Notes: generated by a model not told the origin, from the letters alone. 64,000 nucleotides of DNA from Mycobacterium sp. EPa45 (GCF_001021385.1 NZ_CP011773.1:5270001-5334000), one strand, 5' to 3'; positions 8,736 to 18,513 are shown, counted from the stretch's first letter. Numbers and translations: made by a program.

Positions 8736-9953
8736 GTGGGAAACCGAACCCAGGACACCGACGTCGCAGTGCCGCAACTGCCCGCCGACTACCTGCGCAA
8801 CCCCTACCCCTTCTTTGCCGAGATGCGCGGCGGAACAGGAATCTTCCGCGGCACGGTCATCGACCACTCCAAGACCCCCGAATCCCTTCGGCCCAAGAAC
8901 GAATACGCCGCGGTGTCCTTCGATGCCGTCAACAAGGTGTTCCGTGATGGCAGGGTGTTCAACTCCAAGATCTACGACTCGACCATCGGCCTGTTCATCG
9001 GGCCGAGCATCCTGGGTATGGAGGGCAAGGCACACTGGGAGCATCGCAACCTGGTCTCGGCCGCGTTCAAGTCGAGATCGCTGTCCCGGTGGGAACCCGA
9101 AATCGTGCGGCCCATCGTCGACGCCCTGATCGACGAGTTCATCGACGCCGGCGAGGTCGACCTGGTCCGGAAGTTCACCTTCGAGTTTCCCACCCGCGTC
9201 ATCACCCGGCTGCTGGGGCTGCCTGAGGAGGATCTGCCCACCTTCCGGCGCCGGGCGGTCCAGCTGATCAGCTATGCGGTCAACTACGAGAAGGCATTCG
9301 AAGCATCTGCGGCCCTCAAGGAGTACTTTCTCCAGCAGATCGACAAGCGCCGGTCCAAGCCCACCGAAGACGTCATCGGTGATCTGGTGACCGCGGAGAT
9401 CGACGGCGAGAAACTCAGTGACGAGGCCATCTACTCGTTCCTGCGGCTCCTGTTGCCTGCCGGCCTGGAAACCACCTACCGGTCGTCGGGCAATCTGCTC
9501 TACCTGTTGCTCACCCATCCCGAACAGCTGGCCGCAGTGCAGGCCGACCGCGCCCTGATCCCCCCTGCGATCGAGGAAGGTCTGCGTTACGAGACGCCAC
9601 TGACCACGGTGCAGCGATTCGCCACCGAGGACAGTGAGCTGGAAGGTGTTGCGATACCGGCCGGTTCGGTGGTCGACGTGTGCATCGGCTCGGCCAACCG
9701 CGACGAGCGACGATGGGAGAAGCCGGAAGAGTTCGACATCTTCCGCAAGCACATGCCGCATATCTCGTTCGCCGCAGGCGAGCACACCTGCATGGGTCTA
9801 CACCTGGCGCGCATGGAAACCCGGGTCGCCGTGGAGTCGCTGTTGGATCGGTTGAGGAACATCACGCTGCTGACCGACAACGACCCGCACATCCACGGGC
9901 AGCCGTTCCGGTCACCGACATCGTTGCCGGTGACCTTCGACGCCGTCCGCTAG
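8736..9953 (+). CDS. cytochrome P450
   Basis: A 405-residue soluble bacterial P450. The heme-binding loop FAAGEHTCMG carries the thiolate ligand Cys352; the I-helix oxygen-activation motif is AGLETT (242-247) and the K-helix ExxR is E281-x-x-R284. Redox partners are not encoded nearby. The start is GTG after AGAGGGG. The gene stands alone on its strand, directly behind a perfect TACTGTAA palindrome, and converges on the SDR/aldehyde dehydrogenase operon with 3 bp between the stops. Hydroxylation of an unactivated carbon early in the pathway is the likely role. Confidence 0.95.
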   Translation: MGNRTQDTDVAVPQLPADYLRNPYPFFAEMRGGTGIFRGTVIDHSKTPESLRPKNEYAAVSFDAVNKVFRDGRVFNSKIYDSTIGLFIGPSILGMEGKAHWEHRNLVSAAFKSRSLSRWEPEIVRPIVDALIDEFIDAGEVDLVRKFTFEFPTRVITRLLGLPEEDLPTFRRRAVQLISYAVNYEKAFEASAALKEYFLQQIDKRRSKPTEDVIGDLVTAEIDGEKLSDEAIYSFLRLLLPAGLETTYRSSGNLLYLLLTHPEQLAAVQADRALIPPAIEEGLRYETPLTTVQRFATEDSELEGVAIPAGSVVDVCIGSANRDERRWEKPEEFDIFRKHMPHISFAAGEHTCMGLHLARMETRVAVESLLDRLRNITLLTDNDPHIHGQPFRSPTSLPVTFDAVR

Positions 9954-9956
9954 CGG

Positions 9957-10805
9957 TCAGCCCTTCCAGGGTTTGGCTTTGACGAATCCGCCTGCGTCGA
10001 TGCGCATTTGAGTCCCGGTGATATAGCGCGAATCATCGCTGGCCAGGAACACCACCGCGGCCGACACATCGTAGGGTTCGATATAGGGCACCGGCATCGC
10101 CTGCATCGCGGGGAAGGACAGCTCTGCGTCGTCGCGCGTCGGCGAGGCCAGATCGGGCCGGAACACCCGGTACATGCCCTCGTTGTGCAGCATGTCGGTG
10201 TTGACGTTGGTCGGGTGCAGTGCATTGACCCGAATCATTCTCTTGGCCAATTGGATTGACAGGTCGTTGACGTAATGGGCGACCATCTGCTTGGCCAGGC
10301 TGTAGGCCGACCCGCCGGGGCCCTGGTTACTGGCACTGCCCAGTTGGGCGGCAAGGGAGCCGGTCGCGATCACCGACGCGCCGTCGTTGAGGTGCGGCAT
10401 GCTGGCCTGGATCACGTTGAACACCCCGACCAGGTCGGTGTCGATGGTGTCCGACCATGACTGTAAGGTCTGCCCCTTGCCCATCGGGCAGATGCCGGCG
10501 TTGGCAACGACGATGTCCAGGTGGCCCATCTCCTCGACGGCGTCGGCGATCGTCTGCCACACCGCACTTCGCTCACGGACGTCGCAGATCGCGGAGAAGC
10601 ACCGCCCGCCTTCCTTTTCCACCAACAGCGCGGTCTCGTCGAGGTCCTCCGGGCGCGCCAGCGGATACGTGTTGCCATCGAGGTCGGCGCAGATGTCGAA
10701 GATGATGACGTCCGCGCCTTCGGCGGCCAGCGCGATCGCGTGTGACCGACCTTGCCCACGGGCAGCTCCGGAGACGACGGCAACCTTGTTGTCCAACTTT
10801 CCCAT
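9957..10805 (-). CDS. mycofactocin-coupled SDR family oxidoreductase
   Basis: A 282-residue short-chain dehydrogenase. The glycine-rich motif GAARGQGRSHA, the long insert after beta-strand 2 (DICADLDGNTYPLARPEDLDET), the NAG motif and the S..Y-S-L-A-K active-site segment are those of the mycofactocin-coupled group (carveol-dehydrogenase-like), which keeps NAD tightly bound and passes electrons to mycofactocin. It lies downstream of the aldehyde dehydrogenase with a clear AAAGGAAG site, so alcohol to aldehyde/ketone to acid oxidation is a consistent reading. The start is the ATG of MGKLDNK; the longer frame overlaps the dehydrogenase gene. Confidence 0.92.
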   Translation of the reverse strand: MGKLDNKVAVVSGAARGQGRSHAIALAAEGADVIIFDICADLDGNTYPLARPEDLDETALLVEKEGGRCFSAICDVRERSAVWQTIADAVEEMGHLDIVVANAGICPMGKGQTLQSWSDTIDTDLVGVFNVIQASMPHLNDGASVIATGSLAAQLGSASNQGPGGSAYSLAKQMVAHYVNDLSIQLAKRMIRVNALHPTNVNTDMLHNEGMYRVFRPDLASPTRDDAELSFPAMQAMPVPYIEPYDVSAAVVFLASDDSRYITGTQMRIDAGGFVKAKPWKG

Positions 10806-10821
10806 TGGGCTTCCTTTCCGA

Positions 10822-12348
10822 TTAGGACTGGCGTGGCGCGCGGAACGCCAGGGTCTTCGTCTCCAGGTACTGCTGGAATCCCTCGATGCCGCACTGGCGT
10901 CCGACGCCGCTGTTCTTGAAGCCCCCGAACGGTGCGTCGGCACCGTAGAACATTCCCCCGTTGACACCGATCGAGCCGGTACGAATCCGTCGCGCGACCG
11001 ACATGCCCCGATCGATCGACCCGGACAGCACCGCGCCCGCCAACCCGTAGGCGCTGTCGTTGGCGATGCGAATTGCCTCCTCGTCGTCGCGGAACGGCAG
11101 CACCACCAGAACAGGCCCGAAGACCTCCTGCTGTGCGATCGCGGATCGGGAGTCGGCACCGACGATCACGGTGGGTGCGACGAAGTGCCCGCCCGCGAGA
11201 TGATCCGGCAGACCCTCGAAACTGCTCCCCCCAACCAGGATTTCGGCACCGTCGCAGCGAGCCTGGTCGCATGCGTCCAGGACCCGTTGCTTCTGCTTCG
11301 CGCTGACGACAGGACCGACGAACGTGTCCGGCAGCGCCGGGTCGCCCACCGGCACGGCTTGATAAGCGGCAGTGATGGCGGCCAGCGCCTCGGGGTACAG
11401 CGATTCGTGAATCACCAGCCGGGTGGTCAGCGCGCAAGCCTGGCCGGCATGCACGCACACCCCCACGGCTCCGCCGATGACGTGGGCCGGGTTGGCGTCG
11501 TCGAGCACGATCAGGGCGGACTTGCCACCCAGTTCCAAGAACGTGCGCTTCATCGTCTCGGCGCCGTCGCGCATCAACTGCTTGCCGACCGCAGTGGATC
11601 CGGTGAATGACACCAGGTCCACCCGCGGGTCGGTGGCCAGCAGTCCGGCGACCGCGTTGTCGGGCGTGGGCACCACGCCCAGGACGCCGGGCGGGATGTC
11701 GGTCTGCTCGGCGACCAGCCGGCCGATGCGGGTGGCGTTCCACGGGGTGTTCGGATCGGGCTTGAGCACGACGGTGTTGCCGGTGGCCAGCGCAGGGCCG
11801 AGTTTGTTGAGGATTACTTCGATCGGGTAATTCGACGGCGTGATGGCCGCAACCACGCCGACCGGCTCCTTGACGACGGTTCGCACGTTGCGCTCCCCGA
11901 ACATTCCACCGCCGTCAAGCCTTCGCTCCCAGTCGAATTGGTCGATCAGCCGGCTCGGATAGCGCAACGAGTCGGCCAGTGGCCACTCGAGCTGAGCGTC
12001 ACCGGTCGACATCACCGGGCAGCCGACTTCGGCGACGAGTTCCTCGCGCAGTTCTTCCTTCTCCGACTCCAGCGCGGACTGCAGCTGAGCGAGGCAGCGC
12101 TTGCGCAGTTCTCGATTGGTGGACCAGTCGGTGTCGTCGAACGCCCGCCTCGCCGCGGCGATCGCACGTTCCATGTCGGCGTGGCCGCCGGCGGCGGTGA
12201 CCCCGAGCACCCGGCCGGTGGCCGGACTCACGTTGTCGAACTCGGTACCGTCGGCCGCCGCGCACAACTTTCCGTCGATGAGCATCCGCGGCTCGGCCCT
12301 TCCCGCCGCGCGCAACCCCAGCTCGACGCTCGTATCCTGCTGGCCCAC
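10822..12348 (-). CDS. aldehyde dehydrogenase (NAD(P)+)
   Basis: A 508-residue aldehyde dehydrogenase. The transition-state Asn is in TPSNYP (N173), the general base in LELGGKS (E272) and the nucleophile in GQACALTTR (C305). The protein oxidises an aldehyde to an acid, here probably the product of the SDR encoded 16 bp downstream. The longer open frame (to about 12435) runs through the operator, so the GTG of VGQQDTSVEL, preceded by AGAAGGTGG, is chosen. It is divergent from a CoA transferase gene across a TACTGTAA palindrome. Confidence 0.93.
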   Translation of the reverse strand: MGQQDTSVELGLRAAGRAEPRMLIDGKLCAAADGTEFDNVSPATGRVLGVTAAGGHADMERAIAAARRAFDDTDWSTNRELRKRCLAQLQSALESEKEELREELVAEVGCPVMSTGDAQLEWPLADSLRYPSRLIDQFDWERRLDGGGMFGERNVRTVVKEPVGVVAAITPSNYPIEVILNKLGPALATGNTVVLKPDPNTPWNATRIGRLVAEQTDIPPGVLGVVPTPDNAVAGLLATDPRVDLVSFTGSTAVGKQLMRDGAETMKRTFLELGGKSALIVLDDANPAHVIGGAVGVCVHAGQACALTTRLVIHESLYPEALAAITAAYQAVPVGDPALPDTFVGPVVSAKQKQRVLDACDQARCDGAEILVGGSSFEGLPDHLAGGHFVAPTVIVGADSRSAIAQQEVFGPVLVVLPFRDDEEAIRIANDSAYGLAGAVLSGSIDRGMSVARRIRTGSIGVNGGMFYGADAPFGGFKNSGVGRQCGIEGFQQYLETKTLAFRAPRQS

Positions 12349-12378
12349 CGACGCACCACCTTCTGTTCTGGGACGGTC

Positions 12379-12397
12379 AACTGTAAAGGTTACAGTA
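12379..12397. promoter_or_regulatory. palindromic operator, AACTGTAA-AGG-TTACAGTA
   Basis: Inverted repeat with a perfect 7-bp arm (ACTGTAA/TTACAGT) around a 3-nt spacer; only the outermost left base departs from TACTGTAA. It sits 31 bp upstream of the aldehyde dehydrogenase start, between that gene and the divergent CoA transferase gene, so it could control both. Confidence 0.75.
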
Positions 12398-12488
12398 GTA
12401 TTCTGCGGTGGCGTTGGGCTGATTCGCTCGCCCACGGCGGCCGGGGTGTGAGAATGTGGTTACCACCGCCGGGCGAAAGGGACTGGAC

Positions 12489-13712
12489 TTGATCAAGGTG
12501 ATGGACGGCATCCGGGTACTGGAGGTCGCACAGTTCACGTTCGTACCGGCGGCCGGCGCGATCCTGGCCGACTGGGGCGCCGACGTCATCAAGGTCGAGC
12601 ACCCGGTCCGCGGCGACACCCAGCGCGGCTTCATCAACATGGGCGGATTCCAGCTCGACCCCAACCGGCACCCGCTGATCGAGCATCCCAACCGCGGCAA
12701 GCGCAGCGTCGGCATCGACGTCACGACGCCGGAGGGCCAGGAGGTGCTCTACGAGATCGCCAAGACCGCCGACGTCTTCCTGACCAACTACATGCCTGCG
12801 CAGCGCCAGAAGAACAAGTTCGACATCGAGCACATTCGCGCGGTGAACCCGAACATCATCTACGCCCGCGGCAGTGCCTACGGCGACAAGGGACCCGAGC
12901 GTCTGGTCGGCGGGTTCGACGGGACCGCGTTCTGGACCCGCAGCGGCGTCGGCCATGCCCTGACGCCCGAGGAGCTCGGTGGTGCTCTGCCGCAGGGCAT
13001 TCCGGCGTTCGGCGATTCCATCGGCGGGATGAACATCGCCGGTGGCATCTCCGCGGCGCTGTTCCACCGGGAACGCACCGGCGAAGCGGTCGAACTCGAC
13101 GTGTCCCTGCTGAGCACCGCCTGGTGGGCGGCGGGCGCCAGCGTCACCCAGGGCATGGAAACCGGCGAGACCATGCGGTCGCTGATGCCCGGCACCACGA
13201 CATCGGTCAACCCGTTCATGGCCAACTACCTGACCTCCGATGGCGGCACGATCAACCTGTGCATCGTCAGTCCGACCGGCTATATCCGCGATACGTGGGA
13301 GCACCTCGGTCTGCCCGAGCTCGCCGACGATCCCCGGTTCTCCGAGGTGATGCCGCTGATCCAGAACGCCGAAGAAGGGGTCCGACTCATCACCGAGGCG
13401 ATCGCCGCCAAGCCGTTCGAGTACTGGCGCCAGCACCTCAAGACGATGAAGGGCCAGTGGGCGCCGTTCCAGAGCCTCGTCGATCTGGCCTCCGATGAGC
13501 AGGCCGTCGCCAACGACATGATTGTCGAGGTGGACGCCGCCGACGGCGGGGCGCCGTTCAAAGTGGTGCGCGGGCCGGTGCAGTTCAATCACGAGCCGCT
13601 GGAAACGACTCGCGCACCGCAGGCCAGTGAGCATACCGAACTAGTGCTGATGGAAGTCGGCATCGACTGGGATCGCATTGAGGCGCTCAAGGAGTCGGGC
13701 GCGATTGCCTAG
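12489..13712 (+). CDS. CaiB/BaiF family CoA transferase
   Basis: A family III (CaiB/BaiF) CoA transferase of about 407 residues. Typical parts are MDGIRVLEVAQFTFVPAAGAILADWGADVIKVEHP, GKRSVGIDVTTPEGQ and the GMNIAGGISAALFHRERTGEAVELDVSLL core (quoted in pieces across residues 5-230). It moves CoA between an acyl-CoA donor and an organic acid, activating a carboxylic acid without ATP. The start is uncertain: a TTG 8 nt after GAAAGG is chosen, with GTG at 12456 and ATG at 12501 as alternatives. The opposing aldehyde dehydrogenase may make the acid that is activated. Confidence 0.9.
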   Translation: MIKVMDGIRVLEVAQFTFVPAAGAILADWGADVIKVEHPVRGDTQRGFINMGGFQLDPNRHPLIEHPNRGKRSVGIDVTTPEGQEVLYEIAKTADVFLTNYMPAQRQKNKFDIEHIRAVNPNIIYARGSAYGDKGPERLVGGFDGTAFWTRSGVGHALTPEELGGALPQGIPAFGDSIGGMNIAGGISAALFHRERTGEAVELDVSLLSTAWWAAGASVTQGMETGETMRSLMPGTTTSVNPFMANYLTSDGGTINLCIVSPTGYIRDTWEHLGLPELADDPRFSEVMPLIQNAEEGVRLITEAIAAKPFEYWRQHLKTMKGQWAPFQSLVDLASDEQAVANDMIVEVDAADGGAPFKVVRGPVQFNHEPLETTRAPQASEHTELVLMEVGIDWDRIEALKESGAIA

Positions 13713-13938
13713 GGGCGCGCCAACCGGAACGACCGAGTCGTCCGCCCCGTAAATGACCAGGAACGCCCCCTTCTGCATCCTGATCAACGTCGCACGGGGG
13801 AACAGATAGTTGGTCCGATATTTGGACGTCATGATCGGGTATTCATACCGCTGTCGGCGATAACATACTCGAGCCATCACTTCTAGTCGTCGCCCGTGGC
13901 GGCGATCGTTGCCGGTGGCAAGCGAGGGAGGTGGACGT

Positions 13939-15366
13939 GTGAGACGCCTCAACGGCATGGACGCGATGCTGCTGTACAGCGAGACGCCCAATCTGCACAA
14001 CCACACCCTCAAAGTGGCCGTGGTCGACGTGTCAGACCACCAGGAGTTCGGGTTCGAGGATTTCCGACGAATACTGGCCAGCCGGTTACACCTGCTCGAT
14101 CCATTGCGTTTCGTACTCATCGACATCCCATTTCGGGTGCATCACCCGATGTGGCTGGAGAACTGCGATGTGGATCTGGACTACCATCTGCGACGAGTCG
14201 AGGTGCCGAGTCCGGGCGGTCGACGCGAACTCGACGATCTCATCGGCCGAATCGCCTCCGCTCCCCTGGATCGTCGGCGACCATTGTGGGAATTCTATTT
14301 CGCCGAGGGTCTCGCCGACCATCGAGTGGCGCTGATCGGTAAACTTCATCACGCATTGGCCGACGGAGTGGCATCAGCCAATCTGCTCGCGCGCCTGATG
14401 GATTCTGATGTGGTGGAGCCGAATTGCTCGGACCTTTCCTGCCTGAGCCCGACGAAGCGTGAACTGCTGCAGGCCGCGGGGCGTGACCATCTGAGATTGA
14501 TTGCAGAGTTACCGGAAGTCGCGGCTACGGCCGTGTCCGGGTACCGGCGAATGCGGCATCGTGCCCACCAGCGTGATGAGCCGCCCGACCTCGCCCGAAC
14601 GCTGCACGCACCCCGTACCTTCCTCAACCACATCGTCTCTCCCACACGCACATTCGCCAGCTGCACGCTGCCCGTTTCGCACGTCAAGAACTGTGCCAAA
14701 CTCCTGCAGATCACGATCAATGATCTCGTCATGGCAACGGCGGCAGGGGCTTTGCGACGACTTCTCCTGCGCTACGACAATGGCGCCGACCAACCACTGG
14801 TCGCATCCGTCCTCGCCAGTACGGATAAGTCCTCCCAACGCATTGCGGGCAACCAACTCAGTGGTATGCCGGTGTCGCTTCCGGTCCACATCGATGATCC
14901 GCTCGAACGAGTGCGGTTGGCCAAGACGAGCACCACGATCGCCAAGGAAAACTACGAGCTGCTCGGGCCGGACTTGTTCGGCCGCCTGGTGACCTATCTC
15001 CCGCCGCCCGCAGCGCCGCCCGCATTTCGTTGGGTAGCAAAACGACAATCCCGCAACCGGCTCTTCAACCTGCCGATTTCGAACGTCACCGGCCCACGGA
15101 AACGCGGCCGGTTCGGCGGTTGCCCCGTCACGGAGATCTACTCCGTCGGCCCGCTCCCACCGGGATGCGGAGTCAACATCACCGTGTGGAGTTACGTGCA
15201 CCAACTCAACATATCGATCATCGCAGACGACATCACCGTACGAGACACCCATGAGATCACTGACGCGATGAGCGACGCTTACGCTGAAATATGCCACGCT
15301 GTCGGACTTCTGGACGTCGTGCCGCCCGCTGACGATGCCATGGCGCCCGCCAGGGCATCGTGGTAG
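13939..15366 (+). CDS. wax ester synthase/diacylglycerol acyltransferase (WS/DGAT family)
   Basis: A 475-residue member of the mycobacterial triacylglycerol-synthase family. The N-terminus VRRLNGMDAMLLYSETPNLH is characteristic, PLWEFY lies at 115-120 and the catalytic HHxxxDG motif is HHALADG at 137-143. It esterifies an alcohol or diacylglycerol with acyl-CoA for storage lipid. GTG start with GGGAGGTGG just upstream; a longer form from 13909 is possible. The 226-bp gap before it shows no gene. It ends exactly where the convergent acyltransferase gene ends, which suggests a lipid-assembly pair rather than a catabolic step. Confidence 0.93.
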   Translation: MRRLNGMDAMLLYSETPNLHNHTLKVAVVDVSDHQEFGFEDFRRILASRLHLLDPLRFVLIDIPFRVHHPMWLENCDVDLDYHLRRVEVPSPGGRRELDDLIGRIASAPLDRRRPLWEFYFAEGLADHRVALIGKLHHALADGVASANLLARLMDSDVVEPNCSDLSCLSPTKRELLQAAGRDHLRLIAELPEVAATAVSGYRRMRHRAHQRDEPPDLARTLHAPRTFLNHIVSPTRTFASCTLPVSHVKNCAKLLQITINDLVMATAAGALRRLLLRYDNGADQPLVASVLASTDKSSQRIAGNQLSGMPVSLPVHIDDPLERVRLAKTSTTIAKENYELLGPDLFGRLVTYLPPPAAPPAFRWVAKRQSRNRLFNLPISNVTGPRKRGRFGGCPVTEIYSVGPLPPGCGVNITVWSYVHQLNISIIADDITVRDTHEITDAMSDAYAEICHAVGLLDVVPPADDAMAPARASW

Positions 15367-16188
15367 TCAGCCCAACACCGGAAACCGACGTTCGCCGGCC
15401 AGACGGCCCAGCGCGGCCTGCATCAGTCCACGCACATGGACGTCGACTTCGCCGACATCCGGCTCGTCACCGAATTGACCGGCGATGTCCACGGGGGCAA
15501 GCACATCGGTGACGATCTTCGTCGGTAGCGGAATGTTGACCGGAAGAATGGCGCTCAAGCCGAACGGAATTCCTATCGTGAGCGGGAGAATGTCAGCCCG
15601 GAAGCGGGACAACCCCAGCCGTTTGGCCAACCACGTTCCGCGCGTCAGGAACAGTTGGCTTTCCTGTCCCCCGATCGAGGCAGCGGGCACGAGCGGAACG
15701 CCGGCATCGACAGCAAGTTTGACGTAACCCGTCCGCCCGTTGAAGTCGATGACATTCGACTGGCGAGTGGGCCGGTAGGCGTCGTGGAGGCCACCGGGAA
15801 ACACCAACACGACACCGCCGGTACGCAGGGCGTCGATGGCAGTCTGACGGTCAGCAGGTATCAGGCCGAACTGCGACATGACGTGCGCCAGCGGTCCGGC
15901 GAACAGTGCGTCATGTCCGAGCGTGTACAACGGGCGGTCGTAGCCGAAATGCGAATAGAACGCCGACGCCAAGATCAGTACGTCCGCGGTCATCATGCCG
16001 CCCGAGTGATTCGAGACCAGCAGAGCACCCCCCGCCGACGGGAAGGAGTCGAGACCCCGCACGTCCCAGCGGAAGTATCGCTTGCTCCATGGTGCAAGGG
16101 CGCCGATCAGTTGCTCCGCCGACCGCGCGTCCCACCCACCACTGAATCGACCTTCGACGGTGTCGATAGGTGAACACCTCCCGTGCAC
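15367..16188 (-). CDS. lysophospholipid acyltransferase (PlsC-like) family protein
   Basis: A 273-residue acyltransferase. The catalytic His lies in SNHSGGMMTAD, the spaced variant common in mycobacterial PlsC/hemolysin-like acyltransferases, and the glycerol-phosphate-binding segment is VVLVFPGGLHDAYRPT. It probably acylates a lysophospholipid or similar acceptor at the membrane. Convergent and abutting with the WS/DGAT gene. The GTG start has no strong ribosome-binding site; no better in-frame start was found. Confidence 0.85.
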   Translation of the reverse strand: MHGRCSPIDTVEGRFSGGWDARSAEQLIGALAPWSKRYFRWDVRGLDSFPSAGGALLVSNHSGGMMTADVLILASAFYSHFGYDRPLYTLGHDALFAGPLAHVMSQFGLIPADRQTAIDALRTGGVVLVFPGGLHDAYRPTRQSNVIDFNGRTGYVKLAVDAGVPLVPAASIGGQESQLFLTRGTWLAKRLGLSRFRADILPLTIGIPFGLSAILPVNIPLPTKIVTDVLAPVDIAGQFGDEPDVGEVDVHVRGLMQAALGRLAGERRFPVLG

Positions 16189-16263
16189 CCGACATCACTT
16201 CGCGTACCAAATATCTGTTCCAGACTACCACCCGGGGGACGCCCTCGCGTTCAACGATTCTGA

Positions 16264-18444
16264 CTAGGCGCTTTCGACCCGGACCGGGACGCCGGTCAGC
16301 CAGGCCATCCCCGCCAGCGACTCGACATCCTCGGGCGCGCTCGACGTCAGCCGGTTGACGTTGGACCCGCCTGCCCGATTCGCGAGTTTCCATGTGCCGG
16401 TGCCGCTGTGCCCCCAGCCGTGCGGGACGGCGACCACGCCGGCCATCAGGTCCTTGGTGGTGGTCACTTCGACCGTGATCTCGCCGTATGGCGACGACAC
16501 CCGCACCACGTCGCCATCGCTGATCGCCAATTGGGCCGCGTCGTCGACGTGGATCAGCGCGCGGTGTCCCCGCTCGCCCCGCATCAGCAGCGGTGAGTTG
16601 TGCATCCAGGAATTCTCCGAACGCGGCTCACGCATGCCGATCATCCGCAATGGATAGCCCACCGGATGACCGCTGCGCGCGAGCTTCTCGACCTCGGCGG
16701 CAATACCGGGGTGGGCGAGCCGGACCCGACGGGACACATAGGCCACCGAATTACGCAGAACCCCGGTGCGGATGTGCGGTGCCAGCACCACACCGTGCGG
16801 GTGGTCCTCGGTCAGCCGGCGATGCGTCAGCCCGCCGCGACGCAGACCGAACAAATCGCCGCCTTGCGACATCCGGATCAGGGCATCGATCATCATCCGT
16901 GGCTTGAGCGCTATCCCGAAGCGGCCCAGCGCCTTTCGCATGGTGGCGAATACCGCGAACGCACGCACACTGGGCGCCAGCCGGACCGCGAGGTCTTCGA
17001 CGATGTCCCACTCCGAGCGCGCCTGACCGGCCGGCGCGACGACGGCCTCGGTGGCCTGGCGAAACGGCGTGGCCTGGAACGCCTGGAACGTGTACGGGAA
17101 GTCGTCGCGTTCGTACATCGTGGTCACCGGCAGGATGTAGTCGCACCTCCCGGTCGTCTCGGTCACGTAGAAGTCAAGGGCCACAGAGAGTTCCAGCGAA
17201 TCGAAGGCTGCTTCGAGTTCATCGCCGTTGGGCACCGACAGCACCGGGTTGCCCGCGGAGACGAACATCGCCCGAATCTGCCGGTCGCCCGGCGTGGTGA
17301 TCTCTTTGGCCATCAGCGCGGCCGGTTCCATCGCGACGGCTATCGGGATCCCCCCGATGCGGGACCGATTGCGGTACGAACGGCGCATCGCGAGGCCCAT
17401 GATCGTGGCCTGCCAGCGTCCCCCGACGGTCTCCATCGTGCTGAACACCGACCCGCCGGGGGTATCGAGGTTGCCCGCGACGAGATTCACCGCGTCGATG
17501 AGGTAGGTGGTGAGGGTGCCGTATCGGCCGACGCACGTGCCGAGCCTGCCGTAGACGGCCGCCCGCGGCGCGCGCACCAGATCCCGTGCGAGCGACCGGA
17601 CGCTGTCGGCGTCGATGCCGGTGTGGGCGGCGGTGAACTCCGGGGTGAACCGCGCGCACAGCGCCCGCAGCCACTCGAGGCCGTCGGCCTGCGCCTCGAC
17701 CTTCGCGGTGTCGACGAGGCCCTCGGCGAACATCACCTGTAGCAGGGACAGCAGTAGGAAGGCGTCGGCGTCCGGCACGATGGGCAGCCATTCGAACGCC
17801 GCCGCCGTCTCGGTGCGGCGCGGATCCACGACGACCACTCGCCCGCCCCGCTTGACGATGTCGTGCATGCGGTCCTTGATCCGCGGCGCGGTCAAGAAAC
17901 TGCCGTGGGAGACAAGCGGATTGGCGCCCATCATGACCAGGAAGTCGGTGCGCGTCAGATCGGGGATCGGCACCGAGGTCGGCGCTCCGTACAACATCTG
18001 GCTGGCGATCAGTCGGCTGTTGGTGTCCTGGGATGACGCCGTGAAGTAGTGACCACCCGCGCCGAGGCCTTTGATGAACATCAGCGCCGCGAACGTGTGC
18101 GCGTAGCTGAAGGCGCCCGGGTTGCCCATGTACCAGCCGACCGCGCCCGCGCCGCGGGCCTCCAGAATCCGCGTCAACCGGCCGGCGATATCGGACAGTG
18201 CCTCGTCCCAGCTCACGGGCTGGTAGCCATCGGCAGTCTTGCGCAGCGGCGTGGTGACCCCGTCCGGATCGTTCTGCACCTCGGTGAACGCGATGCCCTT
18301 CTGGCAGGCGAAACCGGCCGAGAGCGGATGGTCCTTGTCTGGACGCAACGCCGTCAGACGGCCGTCCTCGACGGTGGCCACCATGCCGCACAGCGGTTCG
18401 CAGATGCGGCAGAAGGTGGTCTTGTGCTCGATGTTCGACGCCAC
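16264..18444 (-). CDS. molybdopterin-dependent oxidoreductase (DMSO reductase/formate dehydrogenase-like)
   Basis: A 726-residue catalytic subunit of the molybdo-bis(pyranopterin) family. An N-terminal [4Fe-4S] motif has C12, C15, C19 and C47, followed by the cofactor-binding body (WYMGNPGAFSY, MMGANPLVSHGS, VDPRRTET) and a C-terminal molydopterin dinucleotide-binding domain (LMRGERGHRALIHVDDA). No Tat signal is seen, so it is probably cytoplasmic. Where nitrate reductases and formate dehydrogenases usually have the Mo-ligating Cys or Sec after NSRL, this protein has Ile146 followed by Ala-Ser. The GTG start is chosen because the longer frame overlaps the operator and the divergent thiolase-like gene. 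The substrate is unknown. Confidence 0.88.
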   Translation of the reverse strand: MASNIEHKTTFCRICEPLCGMVATVEDGRLTALRPDKDHPLSAGFACQKGIAFTEVQNDPDGVTTPLRKTADGYQPVSWDEALSDIAGRLTRILEARGAGAVGWYMGNPGAFSYAHTFAALMFIKGLGAGGHYFTASSQDTNSRLIASQMLYGAPTSVPIPDLTRTDFLVMMGANPLVSHGSFLTAPRIKDRMHDIVKRGGRVVVVDPRRTETAAAFEWLPIVPDADAFLLLSLLQVMFAEGLVDTAKVEAQADGLEWLRALCARFTPEFTAAHTGIDADSVRSLARDLVRAPRAAVYGRLGTCVGRYGTLTTYLIDAVNLVAGNLDTPGGSVFSTMETVGGRWQATIMGLAMRRSYRNRSRIGGIPIAVAMEPAALMAKEITTPGDRQIRAMFVSAGNPVLSVPNGDELEAAFDSLELSVALDFYVTETTGRCDYILPVTTMYERDDFPYTFQAFQATPFRQATEAVVAPAGQARSEWDIVEDLAVRLAPSVRAFAVFATMRKALGRFGIALKPRMMIDALIRMSQGGDLFGLRRGGLTHRRLTEDHPHGVVLAPHIRTGVLRNSVAYVSRRVRLAHPGIAAEVEKLARSGHPVGYPLRMIGMREPRSENSWMHNSPLLMRGERGHRALIHVDDAAQLAISDGDVVRVSSPYGEITVEVTTTKDLMAGVVAVPHGWGHSGTGTWKLANRAGGSNVNRLTSSAPEDVESLAGMAWLTGVPVRVESA

Positions 18445-18455
18445 ACAGGCCAGGA

Positions 18456-18474
18456 TACTGTAAGTGTTACAGTT
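18456..18474. promoter_or_regulatory. palindromic operator, TACTGTAA-GTG-TTACAGTT
   Basis: Inverted repeat with a perfect 7-bp arm around a 3-nt spacer; only the last base departs from the consensus. It lies in the 69-bp gap between the divergent molybdoenzyme and thiolase-like genes, 12 bp from the former's start. It probably controls both directions. Confidence 0.78.
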
Positions 18475-18513
18475 CGTTTGCCCGTACGGCGGATCCCGAG
18501 AGGAAGACCATCG

